Below, in pieces: positions 1 through 11,334 of a stretch of 64,000 bases of DNA. Numbering within the stretch: position 1 is the stretch's first letter; each line of letters starts with the position of its first letter. The position numbers and the translations under genes were made by a program. Location of the stretch: NCBI RefSeq assembly GCF_022539665.2, contig NC_081334.1:868001-932000 (forward strand). The letters run 5' to 3'. This DNA comes from Daphnia carinata. Taxonomy: Eukaryota; Arthropoda; Branchiopoda; Diplostraca; Daphniidae. The notes beneath the pieces are model-generated. The model was given only the letters and a program-made list of their open reading frames with translations. It was not told the DNA's origin and ran no database searches.

Positions 1-2291
1 TGCTGGACAACGTGACCGTGACGGGCCAAATCCAATCGAATGCCACTTCGGCATTACGCATCGTTCAGCTAAGCATCCACGGCTCACGAATCGGTTCGAT
101 CGCAGGTGGCGCGTTCAGCGAATTCACGCACCTCGATTCGCTCGAAATGCGATACACTTCGATAGGTGACATAGACGAGCGTGCATTTTCATCGGCCGCT
201 TCGTCGTTTATTATGGAAGTCTGCCAAATAGGACGCATGAATCGAAGTGCCTTGTCTATGCCCGTCGCACGCGTAACCCTACATTCCAATCAAATCAACG
301 TGCTTTCCACCGGTGCCATTTACCTACGTGAATGGAACGAACTGCTAATCGAAAACAACACCGTGACGCTTGTCGAACGTCACGCGTTCTACAACATCGG
401 TGAGCCTAAACTTCTCCCGTCTCCGAAAGCCGAACGGGACGTCCGTTTCGTCATACGGTACAACAACTTCCAGCAAGTGGAACAGGGCGCTTTTGTTATC
501 AGCGCTCAGGTACCCCAACTGAAATTGGAGGCGAATTCTTTCCAGCAAGTGTGCGATTGTCAAATGGCAGGATGGGCCGCTCAACTGACTCAAATCACTC
601 GCATAGCAGAGACCACAACGTCCGCCTCTTTCATCGAAGACTCTGTTCCTGATGCCCTATGGCTCGGCTCGTCATTGTTCAACAGTAGTTTATGTTGGTT
701 GGATCAGATAGCCACGGAATGTTTGGACCTGTCCCAACCGCAATTTCTATCCATGAACAATTACACGGAAGAGTTTTGCTCCGACGCACGTGAGACCGAA
801 CTGAGCCGCTGCGTGGCCACCAGACGTGCACTGCTGGACGTCAGCCGAATAATCGAGTTCGACATTGAAGATGGCAGTGTAACAAAACTAGTTGGCTTCA
901 GTTCACGACAAGATTTGGTGATGATCATCGTTCTTGGAGCGCTCTCTGCTTGCGTCTTATTGGCCGTCTGCCTGGGCATGGCCATTATCCGCTTTAAGAG
1001 CAAAACACGTCGTCAGAATCGCGGACGTAAAGCTGCGTCGGATGACGAACGAGTCACGTGTTCACCTTTGATTCCCAATGTGGAGAAACAATTGGGAAGC
1101 GGAGTCGTTTCGTCCGGCTCCATTTCACGTCTGTCCGTCAAGGAGTACCGAAATTATTTGGAAGAGCTCGGACCGATTTATTCGGAACCGCTGGATCCTC
1201 CGAATCCAAGCGGATGGCAAGCCTTAGCCAGTCATTCGGTTCCACCGGCCATTCCAACCATGCCTAGCCAATGGACACCGAAAACAACGGCCAAAATCGA
1301 GGACACCGACAGGCAAACGATGGACCGAGGTACGCAGACGAACACGAAAATCCCGGAATCTGTGGATTCATCCGAAAACATGGATGAAGGAGACCCACCG
1401 TCTAGTCTGGCCCTCGAGTTCACTCAGGATGTCATGGCGGCCCTACGAGACAAGATGGAAGTTTCCCCTCTGTACAGCGAAGTCAAAGATTCAGTTGTCA
1501 CGAAGGAAAAAAACATTCCGCCGTCGGAAGGAGGTGATGCGACGCCTGAACTCTACGATCTCATTAGAGTGGTAGATGGCGATCAAAGACCGTCTACGTC
1601 CTCCGCCAAGTCGGAGCATATCTACTGCAAACCGTGGAGCGCTGATCAATCGGAGAGTCGACTTCCATCTGTGGATGACGCAGCATCCATCGAGCTTAAA
1701 ATGGAAGACAAACAGCCATCCGATAGCCAATCAGCTGCTGGGTTAAAGAACGTTCCAGCTTCGAAAAATCAGCCTTTTCATGTGCGTGGATCTGTTCCTA
1801 AATGGCCCCCTCCAGCAAGAGAAGACAAGCTGGCCAACCGAAACAACACTGAACCGAGAATCACATCCGCCTCGTCCATCAAAGATGCCAAACCTCCGCC
1901 TTGGAGAAATTCATCTCGGCCGGCCCCAAAGAAATCACCAACTACGTCGTCTGGCACTCCGGCTGCTTCCGCCAAAACAAAGTCTTCCCCAAACCAATCG
2001 AAGTTGCAGTCAGCCGGAAAGCCATCAGCTGCGCAATCCATTGCACCGGATGGCGCTCCTCGCTCCCCTCCGCCGACTAATGAGGGCGAAAACAATGCGG
2101 AAGTGACGGGCCAATCGTCTAGTTTTTCATTCCGACGGCCCGCCGATGGTCAGGACAAAAGCGGAATGACCGGTCCTCCCAAACCGGCTAGGACAGCCTT
2201 GCTGTGCGAGTATGCCGATCCGCACGACCTCAGCGAGCCGTTGTACTCTGAGTTGGTCGTACAAGATGAAAAACGGAATGATCTTCTGTGA
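1..2291 (+). CDS. LRR-like single-pass membrane protein, 5' partial
   Basis: The reading frame is open from the first bases of the window (in frame from base 3), so the N-terminus lies upstream. The first ~300 visible residues are repeated segments of the form I..I..xAF with hydrophobic spacing, which I read as divergent leucine-rich repeats, closed by a cysteine pair (CDCQMAGW) resembling an LRR C-terminal cap. A hydrophobic segment near bases 910-985 is followed by RFKSKTRRQNRGRK, giving a type I membrane topology. The ~430-residue cytoplasmic tail is rich in Pro and Ser and has six tyrosine motifs: YSEP, YSEV, YDLI, YCKP, YADP and YSEL. Three of these are YxxP, a pattern known to bind Crk/Nck-type SH2 domains. 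The next gene is a shorter relative in the same orientation. Function is not known; a cell-surface recognition or signalling role is inference. Confidence 0.8.
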   Translation, partial: LDNVTVTGQIQSNATSALRIVQLSIHGSRIGSIAGGAFSEFTHLDSLEMRYTSIGDIDERAFSSAASSFIMEVCQIGRMNRSALSMPVARVTLHSNQINVLSTGAIYLREWNELLIENNTVTLVERHAFYNIGEPKLLPSPKAERDVRFVIRYNNFQQVEQGAFVISAQVPQLKLEANSFQQVCDCQMAGWAAQLTQITRIAETTTSASFIEDSVPDALWLGSSLFNSSLCWLDQIATECLDLSQPQFLSMNNYTEEFCSDARETELSRCVATRRALLDVSRIIEFDIEDGSVTKLVGFSSRQDLVMIIVLGALSACVLLAVCLGMAIIRFKSKTRRQNRGRKAASDDERVTCSPLIPNVEKQLGSGVVSSGSISRLSVKEYRNYLEELGPIYSEPLDPPNPSGWQALASHSVPPAIPTMPSQWTPKTTAKIEDTDRQTMDRGTQTNTKIPESVDSSENMDEGDPPSSLALEFTQDVMAALRDKMEVSPLYSEVKDSVVTKEKNIPPSEGGDATPELYDLIRVVDGDQRPSTSSAKSEHIYCKPWSADQSESRLPSVDDAASIELKMEDKQPSDSQSAAGLKNVPASKNQPFHVRGSVPKWPPPAREDKLANRNNTEPRITSASSIKDAKPPPWRNSSRPAPKKSPTTSSGTPAASAKTKSSPNQSKLQSAGKPSAAQSIAPDGAPRSPPPTNEGENNAEVTGQSSSFSFRRPADGQDKSGMTGPPKPARTALLCEYADPHDLSEPLYSELVVQDEKRNDLL

Positions 2292-2761
2292 TCCAACTCA
2301 CGTAACCCTCTCGGCTTTTCTCACGTTTGCTTCCTTTTCCAATCCGTCGAAAACGCCTTCGCTCCTAGGCCTTGCTGGAAATGTGTAACTGGTTAAGAGT
2401 TAACCAAGTCAAAAATCGTCATCAATGTCAATGTTGTTTTTAAGAGTTCTTTTTCATATATTTGGGCGTGTGTGTACATTGCGTGTACTTAGTTGCCATT
2501 GTGCTTTGAACTGTTGGGTATGATTCACCAACAGCCACTAATAAAGATCTTGCGATTCCGGGTGTTCTAATTTAAATACGTCACGTTGTTGCGAGTCCTG
2601 CGGTCAACCCTTTGTTTGGGAAGGGGTTCCGGTTGTGAGGTTTTTCTCCGCCGGGCTCTCTTTGTTCTAGCAGGATGTGGTGAAGGCAAAACACGGTGAT
2701 GAACGATATCTGATTTAAAAAATAATAATAAAATTTAGACTCGTACGTCAAAACGAATGGA
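2292..2761 (+). other. 3' UTR and short intergenic gap between the LRR pair
   Basis: Untranslated end of the first LRR gene with its poly(A) signal, then about 200 bases leading to the first exon of the second LRR gene. I see no other gene. Confidence 0.6.
2540..2545 (+). terminator. Poly(A) signal of first LRR gene
   Basis: AATAAA, about 250 bases after the stop codon and before the next gene on the same strand. Confidence 0.6.
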
Positions 2762-4438
2762 ATGGATCGTTCCGAGTTCTGCACTGGTAAAAATAGTTTC
2801 GTGACAAAATATTGTAATGTGAATAATTCATTTTGAAAATCACACAGCGGTGACGTTGTTGGCAGTGCTGTTCGTAACAGCCAACTGCCAAGGCGAGCCA
2901 AGAGAATGGACATCTGCTTTCGGCAGGTGGACCACACCATCGACTACTTCGACGACGAAAATTCACCACATCGAGCAAAACCGTCCAGTTTCGATCTGTG
3001 ACGATAAGTGCTGTGAATGCTTTAACAATAAAAGTCGTGTCGAATGTACGTCATCATCCACCTGTAAGGTAATTGTTTCATATTTCTCATATTGGATTTT
3101 TACTACAGCTGAACTGACGACTTGGTTGGGCCAGGAATTCGTTTTGAATCAGAACAATCGTCTACCAAAAGAAGCCAAAACAGTCATTATTACAGGGTTT
3201 CATCGGTTAAAGGTGACCAAGGGCAGCCTAGATTATTCACAGAACCTGCAATTACTAACCATCGAGCGGGTTGAACAGATTGAAACCGAACCTTACGCAC
3301 TGTCTCAACCTTCTTGCAGTTCTGGCTGGCGACATTCTTTACGGCCGACATTGTTCATTAACGCAAGTTCCATTGCTAATTTAAAGCGAAGAACTTTAAC
3401 CGGTGCATATAGATTAACGTCTTAAATAATTAATTCCCTGTCTTAAATGAATTCTGATGTCTCACAGGTGCGTGGAATGAAATTATCATCAGCCATTCCA
3501 ATGTGAAGTTGGTTGAATCGGAGAGTTTCTTCAATGTATCTTGTTTGAAGAAGTTAACGATAGAGGGCAACTCTATAATGGAAATAAAGAGTAAGGCCTT
3601 GTCCGATAGTGAGGCTCAATATTTAGTGATTAAGAGCAATGAGATCAGATCAATCGAAAACGGCGCTTTCCACGTGAATGTAACGGACTCTGCCACTATT
3701 GCATCGAACAAATTAAACGATATCCAATCGGAAGCTTTCGTTTTGCACACTCCTCGGATTTTCAAATTTCTTAACAATACAGTGGGCAACCTATATCCAT
3801 ATGCTTTTCAGCTGGCGGCAAAGGAGAAGATTGATTTTATATCCAACACCTTCAAGAGGATCGCTCGTCACGCATTCCATGCAATAAAAACCATGGGCAG
3901 TGCCAAGATCACCATTGCCATAACAATTGAGAAGTTTGACAACGGAGCATTTGATCTAAATGAATCGCTCTTAAATTCTTCGCTGCAGAAAGTCGACATC
4001 AAGATGATCGAGATTTGCGACTGCAGATTAGAAATTCTTCTCGACACTCTCTTCAGCACTCATGGCGATCCCAAACGGAAAGAAGGCACAAACGTCCGTA
4101 GTATTATCCGAGATTCGGTTTCGTGCAAAACAGACAAAGGAATGGAAAAATTCTTAATCTTTGCTCTTTTTCATGGTTGCCAGTCGTCTACAGTGTTGTT
4201 TGCTTCCATTGGGGGTGTCACATTAGTAGTTTTATTGCTATTTGGCATAGGTGTAACACTGGTGGTTCGTCGAAAGAAAAAATTTCGTCGCTCGAATACG
4301 GGAACATCTAAAGTGTGGATGATGCATGCCTACACGGAGTCAGAATGTAAAGTCGACGAAGAGTTTGTCCATCCTTTAGAAACAGTTGGAGAAAATGGAC
4401 CCGTATTGTTCACTAATCAAAGCGAAAAGGGTTCCTGA
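2762..4438 (+). CDS. LRR-like single-pass membrane protein, tandem paralogue
   Basis: My model has three exons: 2762-2786, 2848-3402 and 3468-4438, with introns of 61 and 65 bases. The phases fit and give 516 residues. The start at 2762 joins MDRSEFCTA to VTLLAVLFVTANCQG, making a convincing signal peptide; without the splice the second exon has no ATG. Next come a Cys-rich stretch (CDDKCCECFNN), divergent LRR-like segments ending in AF, a CDCRLEIL cap, a transmembrane segment near 4195-4260, and a short basic tail (RRKKKFRR) of about 60 residues. The segment around the second splice (TGAWNEII...VKLVE) matches TGAIYLREWNELLIE...VTLVE in the first gene, supporting paralogy. Unlike its neighbour it lacks the long tyrosine-rich tail. 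A further in-frame 45-base intron (3064-3108) is possible. Function unknown. Confidence 0.8.
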
Positions 4439-4536
4439 CTTCAGTAAGCAATCTTTCCCAACAATGCCATATATAAGCAAAAGTTTTTCTCTCAACAAGT
4501 TAAACCAAATAACAATTGTTGTGTGGAATTTTTATC

Positions 4537-4564
4537 AATAAATCTCTATTTCCTAAACAATAAA
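4537..4564 (+). terminator. Poly(A) signals of second LRR gene
   Basis: Two AATAAA hexamers, at 4537-4542 and 4559-4564, about 100 bases after the stop codon. Confidence 0.6.
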
Positions 4565-4929
4565 AATTTTTGTTTACTGGCTTGCTTAGATGCCGACATT
4601 TGGAACGAACGATCAGATGGTGATTTACACGAGGGCGGAATCAAAGAAATTTGGAAAAGAAGAAATTGGCTTTTCCCGCCATTCATGTTAATGTAAAATA
4701 TAGCACGGCGCAGGCTCGTACGCTCGTTTATTTCGTGAAAATACAGTGATAATCACTGCTGATCGTCGGTGACAAATTGACTATAGTTTATTCGCATTAA
4801 ATTTGTCGTCTGCTATCCGGTTTTTTCGTACATTTGCATTCACAGTCGACTGAAGCACTGCTTGATTGGTACAATTCTTCTTCTACGGTTTTCTGTCTGT
4901 CTGCGCGAGAACACCTTCTTTGTACGATA
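4565..4929. promoter_or_regulatory. Intergenic region with the snurportin promoter
   Basis: About 365 bases separate the poly(A) signals of the LRR gene from the snurportin start codon. The promoter and 5' UTR of snurportin must lie here, but I see no clear core-promoter motif. An open frame exists upstream of the chosen ATG, but it does not resemble the family. Confidence 0.4.
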
Positions 4930-6113
4930 ATGGATAATTTGATTGGCTCTTTGGAATCATCACTTAATGTATCCACAGAACCGTATAGCACTGCGACAGC
5001 ACATCCCCGGTTTTCACAATTCAAATCGAAAACATGGAAAATAAACCAAGAAGAACGAAGAAGAAAAACCTTGGAGAACCAAAAGCAGTAAGTCTATTGT
5101 ATTTGTATTCCAATTTCTTTGTATCTTAATACAGTCATATCCAGGAACCGATATGACTACTACAATCATTGCCGTCGATTGGCTGAAAGTGATTTCAGTG
5201 TTGATGAGGAATGCCTCTCAGAAACCCAAGAGGAAATGGAGTGGTCACCTCCAAAAATTAAAACTCCTAGAACATACCAAGACCAGATTATGCTTTCAGA
5301 ATGGCTTGTTGATGTTCCAGAAGATTTTGAAACCAATTGGCTAGTGATGCCTTGCCCTACTGGTAAAAGATGTCTGGTAGTTGCATCTAGGGTAAATATT
5401 TTATTTTTTATGTCTGTAAAAACAATTTCAGTAGCTAATTTATCTCCATATTATGTGAATGGCGCTAGGGATGGACACGTGTGTATTCCAAAAGTGGGTA
5501 TCTGATCACAGAGTTTCAATCATTTTTACCTGGGGGATTTCGGCAGAGTTCAGACAGCACAATTCTTGATTGTGTCTGGAATGAATATAAGCAGTGCTAC
5601 TTTGTCCTGGATGTTTTAAGCTGGAGTAGGGTGCCTTTGCTTGGCTGTGAAGTAGGTAGAAACAAATTGGTCATGTGACTTTGATAAAACTTATGTAACT
5701 TTTATTTTGTTTACTGGAAGGCTGAATTTAGATTTTATTGGTTGCATGGCAAATTTAGTGAACAACCGGAATTCGGTGTGAAGTCAGATAAAAATCGATA
5801 CCCTTTTATTCCACTGCCTACCAAAAGTTGTACAAAAGAAAACATTGAAGATTTACTCCTGATGGAAAAACAAATCTGGTCACCTTTGGATGGGCTACTG
5901 TTTTATCATAAACTGGGTTATTACACTCCCGGAGTCAGCCCTTTAGTTGGATGGCTTAAGCCTTTCATGGTTTCAGAGATTTTAAAAGCAAAGGTACCTG
6001 AGTTTTATATGCAGAAAAAGCCATCAAATTATGTGAACATCCAGCAGCATTTAAAAAGAAATGTGAAAGAGAAACATGATGAAAATTCTGTTGAAATGTT
6101 GGTAAAAGAATGA
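4930..6113 (+). CDS. SNUPN: Snurportin-1, m3G-cap snRNP import adaptor
   Basis: Four exons (4930-5087, 5145-5391, 5469-5651, 5721-6113) join in phase to give 326 residues, close to the 360 of human snurportin-1. The N-terminus has the family signature [10 protein letters not shown] followed by an RRRK-containing importin-beta-binding segment and NHCRRLAE. The cap-binding domain follows: [52 protein letters not shown] and [13 protein letters not shown]. The two tryptophans of SEWL and GWLKP match those that sandwich the trimethylguanosine cap in the human protein. Known role: it binds m3G-capped spliceosomal snRNPs in the cytoplasm, carries them into the nucleus with importin-beta and is recycled by CRM1. 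The splice between exons 2 and 3 was set by matching the family SRG...KSGY stretch. The start is the first ATG of the conserved N-terminal region. Confidence 0.97.
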
Positions 6114-7708
6114 AAACAGGTTTCTGTTTTTTGTCTAGCCTTATTTTATATATTGACACAAGATGATGCAGAGCATATCTCTTTGCTGTATTATATCTGT
6201 ACAAAATGTTACTCGTCGAAATCAGATCGGATCACGATACCGCTGTACTGTTTGCAACTGTTCATTTTCGGATAAACTGCTTCATTTCGATTGGGGACGG
6301 CGATGCCACCATTAATATCTCCGTGTATTGGAGCTGCTGAGCTTGATGAAATAAGCATTGTTATGAGTAAACCAAGCAATAACCCACTAAAAATGCATTT
6401 GGCTATAAGTCAGTGACGTTGAGCCATTATCGGTATTCAATTTCGGGTTGGTTGCTCAAGGTTAACAGAAATTTGCTGCTATGGTATATGGTTGGTTGAT
6501 TTCAATGAATACATTTATCGTTTATTGAGTTCAATGGCCAGTACTAAATTAAAGTTAAGAAAAACGACAGACAATACTTGCCCCCCAAAACGTTAAATGA
6601 CCATTTATTTGTTTTTGTTTTTGCAATCAATGTGATTCATTATCTTTCGTGTCGTCAGAATAAACCGCTAAAGCACAAAAAAGAAATTATGGGTAAGATT
6701 TCTGAATGTAAACGTTTATAAACAAAGTTAATCTCTTTTTACAGTGGGAGCCCAGGAGTCGTAAAATCGGGGCTACAAATAAAGTTCTTTCAAACGAGAT
6801 CAATTGCTAACTTGCGTAGGATGCTCTCTCTCTCTTTCCGTATTACGATACACAAGGCGCTTATTATAAGTCGTAAAACCACCATTACACATCAGGCGGA
6901 AATATGGTTACACGATTCCAACGAAATGCTCAAAGGTAACATCTTCGAAAATTATGAACACACAGTTGATTTGCCGATTGATAGCCTCGTTTTTAAGCAC
7001 ATTAATATTTTTCTTACTTGATTTATATCTAATCAGAATAGGTATTTTAAATAATAGTTCTAAGTTTTTAACATTTTCTGACAAACCACGCTCACCGTGC
7101 GCTTGTTTATGTCCAAGCTGTCAATGGTGTGGCAACTGCAGTCGTCTGTTTGTAATCTATTTCTGGATTTCTTCATTAAATGGAATATTTCGTAGGTAGA
7201 GCATGCACTTTGACGCACGTGTAGAAAAGTTTAGGGCTGGCATATGTACAAGTGATGACGTTAATGGCAAGACGTAGAGGCGAGAAGTACGATGGGAAGA
7301 AAGGGGAATTCTCAATAGAGTGGTGGCTTCGGACAAAATGAGTTTGACTTTCGCCCCCAGTCTTCTTTGTGTTTCGGCCATATGCGGTAGTGCGCCAAAA
7401 CTATCAGCTGTAGCCACTTCCCTTGTCTACACAACAGCAAAATCTGAAAAGGTATACATTTTGTTATTGAGTCTAATGCTTTGCTAATGCTCGGGAGTTT
7501 TATTTATTAAACCTTTACAATGTGTACCTTAGATTTGTAACGTTTTACGCACGTAGGCTATGTGTCGAAATATTTGAAAGCTGAATACGTATCGCTTTGC
7601 ATTCATTGCAAAGGTTTGGTTCAACCGCATATCGTCTGCAATTTTTATTGTAAGTCTATCAAGGACGTAGGCTATTGTCATGTTGCAAAAACATCTTTAT
7701 CGTCTTTC
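6114..7708. other. Intergenic, no gene recognised
   Basis: AT-rich sequence after snurportin. Several short open frames occur on both strands (for example 6812-7021 plus and 7157-7417 minus), but none shows family similarity or splice continuity. An AATAAA occurs near 6779. Untranslated exons of the Cys-loop receptor could lie here. Confidence 0.5.
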
Positions 7709-10700
7709 ATGTTGACGCGTACTATTTACAGGAGTATGGCGTTGGTTTTCTTGCTGATACACGTGGTTCTATTTTGTTCGCCGGTTCTAAAAGCTCAAAA
7801 AACGAATTCCTGTAAGTGGCAAACTGTGTTTCTTGGCAAATTATATGGATAGTGGAAATACCTTTTGTTTTTTAACACAATCTCGTAGTTTATCTGTCTT
7901 TTCTTTTCTTCACTATAACTAATGCTATCTTTAAAGCCTTTTAGTAACGAAACGCTCTATAAACACAACACTGGCGTTTGTCCAAACTGTGAATCGTGGT
8001 AAATATCTTGAACAAATGAGCTAGCATGACTGGGTTTGCTTATCACAGAAAATGAATCTCCTTTCCGTACAACGTTCTCGTGTCGGATATCCATCCATCA
8101 AGCGCACGTGATTTAAACATCAGAGATATTAAAGAATTAAGCTTGCGTTACCGTATGGTCGATAATGAACAATGTGAAACTGCATTAACTTATGCAGTTT
8201 CAATCAACTTAACTGAACGATAAATTGCTCATTGGTTTTTGTAGTATTTTCATATCTCCTCTCTCCTCCTACATACTAACTGAACGTAATTAATCGTGTA
8301 CTTATCGTAATCATATTCAATTGTTTTAAAAATTTCATGTAAAATAAATATTTTTTATTTTATTTTTTTAGCATATTTCAGCTGGACTAAAGAACTCAAA
8401 AATGAATTGTTCCATGTTCGCCAATATGATAAACATGCAAGACCAATATTGGACAGCAGTGAACAAGTTATCAAAGTAGACGTGCGGTTTAGTTTCACAC
8501 GGGCTGTTTTCAACGAGAAGGACGGTATTCTAGAGACAAATGGATGGCTTGGATTGGTATGACTAGATGATGTTAACACCATTTAATATCTGATGAGCCA
8601 TGTACGTTCTCAGCGCATTTCTATTACCGTCGGATTTACTGATGTTGGCATTGTACGTCTGAAAATCATAGGGATGATCCCATCCAGAGCGGAGATAATG
8701 AACCCAAGCGCTCATTGAGGATATGCCTTTAGTAGTACAGCTTTAATCACATCTTTTTACGGCAACCAGGAATATACCCTAGCTAGGGATGAACAAGGAA
8801 ATAGGGTTATGTAGAATCATTTGCAACTTATATTCTGCAGTCGATGTACACCCCGTGCGTTTGCAATGAGCCCAAAAACTCGTACTCTCCGCTCAGAAAC
8901 GGCAGGTCTATAGAAAGTACAGTATAATAACATCTGTGACTGAAATTTACGGTTTTAAGTAGTTCAGTCTTATTTTTCATATTCTCCATTGATTTCCATA
9001 ATCAAAAAATTCTTTTGTTAGTATATTTTTCCAAATGCATTTAATTTAGGAAGTCTTTTAAAAACTTTTTTTCTTTTTTTAATAGCGCTGGATTGACAGT
9101 ATGCTGAAATGGGACCCTTCAGTCTTTGGTGATATGCGGAACTTGAAGCTGATTTCGGACTTATTGTGGAAACCGGATATAGTGGTGTTTAACAGGTATA
9201 TTACGCTCTCAACTTACGATGGGAAAAGCTTATTTTTCAATTTTAGCATCTTATTTTTGCTTCGTCTACAGTGTTAGAGGCTACGACCCCATGCCTCCAT
9301 CTCAAGCAACTCTCCTTCATGACGGTACGGTGTACTACATACCACCTCTGTATCTCGTAACACCCTGTTCCCCAGATTTGACTAAGTGGCCAGAAGGCTT
9401 CCTAAAATGTGAAGTAATTACTTTCTAATATCAAGGTTATATCATGATTGAATTTAAAAGTTGGTTTTCAAAGATACGATTCGGTGCGTGGACTTTGGAC
9501 AGTACCGAAATACTCCTCGGTATTTTGGAAAATGAAACAAAGGTAGCAATCATAATACTGCCTCGTTTGGCTCTGATTATACGTCGCATTTCTTTTATAA
9601 TAGTTATAGATCTTACTCAGAAAGATTTATATCTTGGTATGACTAAGCTCATAATCTAATTTTGCATTTCTCATGGATAGGCAGATCTAATACACTACGA
9701 AAATTGGAGTTCGCAGTGGGAGATAACAGAAACAGCGGTTTCGACCAACTCTTACTTCAATTGCTGTAATCCGTATTACCAAGATGTAGCTGTCACTGTT
9801 CACTTGAAAAGAAATTCTTCCCTGGCAGAAAAAATAGCTATGGTATCATCTGCTGGTAAATTAATAAAGTAAAGTAATGCTTCTACAAATTGAAAGAAAA
9901 AGCAAGTTTTTGGGATTCAGGAATATGGATAATCGTCTTGTTCTCATACTGGATGAGCCCTAATTCAGCTGATCGCCAAGCAATTGGATATTCAGGAATC
10001 ATTGGAATGACATTGATCCTTGTAATTTTTCTATGGAAATTACCGACAGGAAAAAACATCCCAGTTCTCCGTAAATATTGCTTACAACTATTAATCAACT
10101 AGTGAATTTCTGCATTACATCTATGTTTCTTCTCACCACAGTGGTTACTCATCTTGTGCTACTTCTGCAATGCGGCTCAAATTGTGGTAAAAATATCCTG
10201 AAATAACACACTGTATTTGTAAAATAATTTTGATATTACACAAATAGCTGTAACGATGATGAACCGAAGGCTTCTACGACGGTCTCCGAAATCCGCGCCC
10301 TATTGGGTAAGGCGTATAGTGAACACTAAAATACTGGATACGTTGACACCTAGACGTGACATTCTGGCAGAAATCGAGTTGAATCAGGTAGGCTTTGCAC
10401 GCTACAGTAGACTGCTCCTGACTAGTTAAGTGAAGTAGTAGTCGTCGACTACTACACTTTAACTAGAGAATAGAAAAGCTTCAGCATATTTCAGTTTTTT
10501 CATAAAAGTCTCTGAACATATCCAACATTGGCAATTAATGTTCGTCTATAAAGCAATGTTGAGAGAATATTGAATTTTGTTCTTGTCTTATCCTGAAAAT
10601 GTGGTAAGGCGTCCATCATTCATTAATATGGCATAAACGTAGTACATTCACTGGTTACCAACGGAGAACTAGTGCTGAAGCTGTGTAACATGAACGAATG

Positions 10701-11120
10701 CCACAACGATTTGTAATATAGTCGTCAAGTAGTAACAGCTTCCGAAATTTGTTATTTTAATGCTCAGTTGTGCAGAAAAGTCCATGTTTAATGTCAAGAA
10801 GTTATGTGTGATGTATTTAGCTTTCGATTTTGTCCATTAAAAATCAGAAAGTGTATGATAACCTAGTTGTAATTCAATAGGCTCATATCCCATTGGGCAC
10901 TGGGAATGATTCAAGCACACTTCTGTCATCTTCGTCTACTGTTCCGGATGAAACCGGCCAACCACGTCTGATGCAGCCTCGCAAAACGTGCATTTCTGAA
11001 GACATAGACATTTGGTACCGTGTGGCTAGTCTTTTTGATCGACTAGCGTTTTCCATCTATCTTCTGAGTTTTATTCTTGTTTCGGCATTCATAGTTGTCT
11101 TGTATACAACAGACAAATGA
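7709..11120 (+). CDS. Cys-loop ligand-gated channel subunit, nicotinic-like, divergent
   Basis: Ten exons join in phase: 7709-7811, 8372-8556, 9086-9195, 9272-9413, 9474-9542, 9681-9855, 9921-10070, 10142-10186 (or 10103-10186), 10248-10387 and 10881-11120, giving 452 or 465 residues. After a signal peptide come ELKNELFHVRQYDKHARPIL, the loop D region TNGWLGLRWID, WKPDIVVFN (loop A, Phe where Tyr is usual), the Cys loop C-x13-C (PCSPDLTKWPEGFLKC), GAWTLD (loop B Trp) and YFNCCNPYY with the vicinal cysteines of alpha-type subunits. M1 to M3 run through WMSPNSADRQAIGYSG...LPTGKNIPVL, and M4 is near the C-terminus. The family forms pentameric plasma-membrane channels gated mainly by acetylcholine. 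The M2 helix departs from the consensus, so ligand and ion selectivity are open. I cannot assign orthology. Confidence 0.88.
10422..10465. repeat. Short intronic inverted repeat
   Basis: In the last intron of the Cys-loop subunit, CTAGTTAAGTG...TAGTAGTCG is followed at once by CGACTACTAC...CTTTAACTAG. This makes a near-perfect palindrome with arms of about 20 bases and almost no loop. Confidence 0.7.
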
Positions 11121-11328
11121 GCACTGAATGAAGAGATATGAACGGCCGTGGGAAGAGGAAAAGCATATGTAGTAGTACCATAACTTTTAGGTGTCTTGAC
11201 ACTCAATGGCTCCCGGTGTTCACGAAGTTCGCGATAGCTCTGGATAAAAAAAACCACAGAGTACTATCAAAATGAAACGCCGATTTCTATGAAGTTATTG
11301 GTTTTCTATTTAAACCAGCCGTTTTTAA

Positions 11329-11334
11329 AATAAA
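11329..11334 (+). terminator. Poly(A) signal of Cys-loop subunit
   Basis: AATAAA about 210 bases after the stop codon at 11120. Confidence 0.55.

Noticed and set aside
1778-2106. Frames of 105-108 codons on both strands inside the first LRR gene
   Set aside because: They overlap the Pro/Ser-rich tail of a well-supported frame and are shadows produced by its composition.
10422-10465. MITE or transposon terminal pair in the receptor intron
   Set aside because: There is almost no internal sequence and no flanking target duplication was seen, so only a short palindrome is reported.
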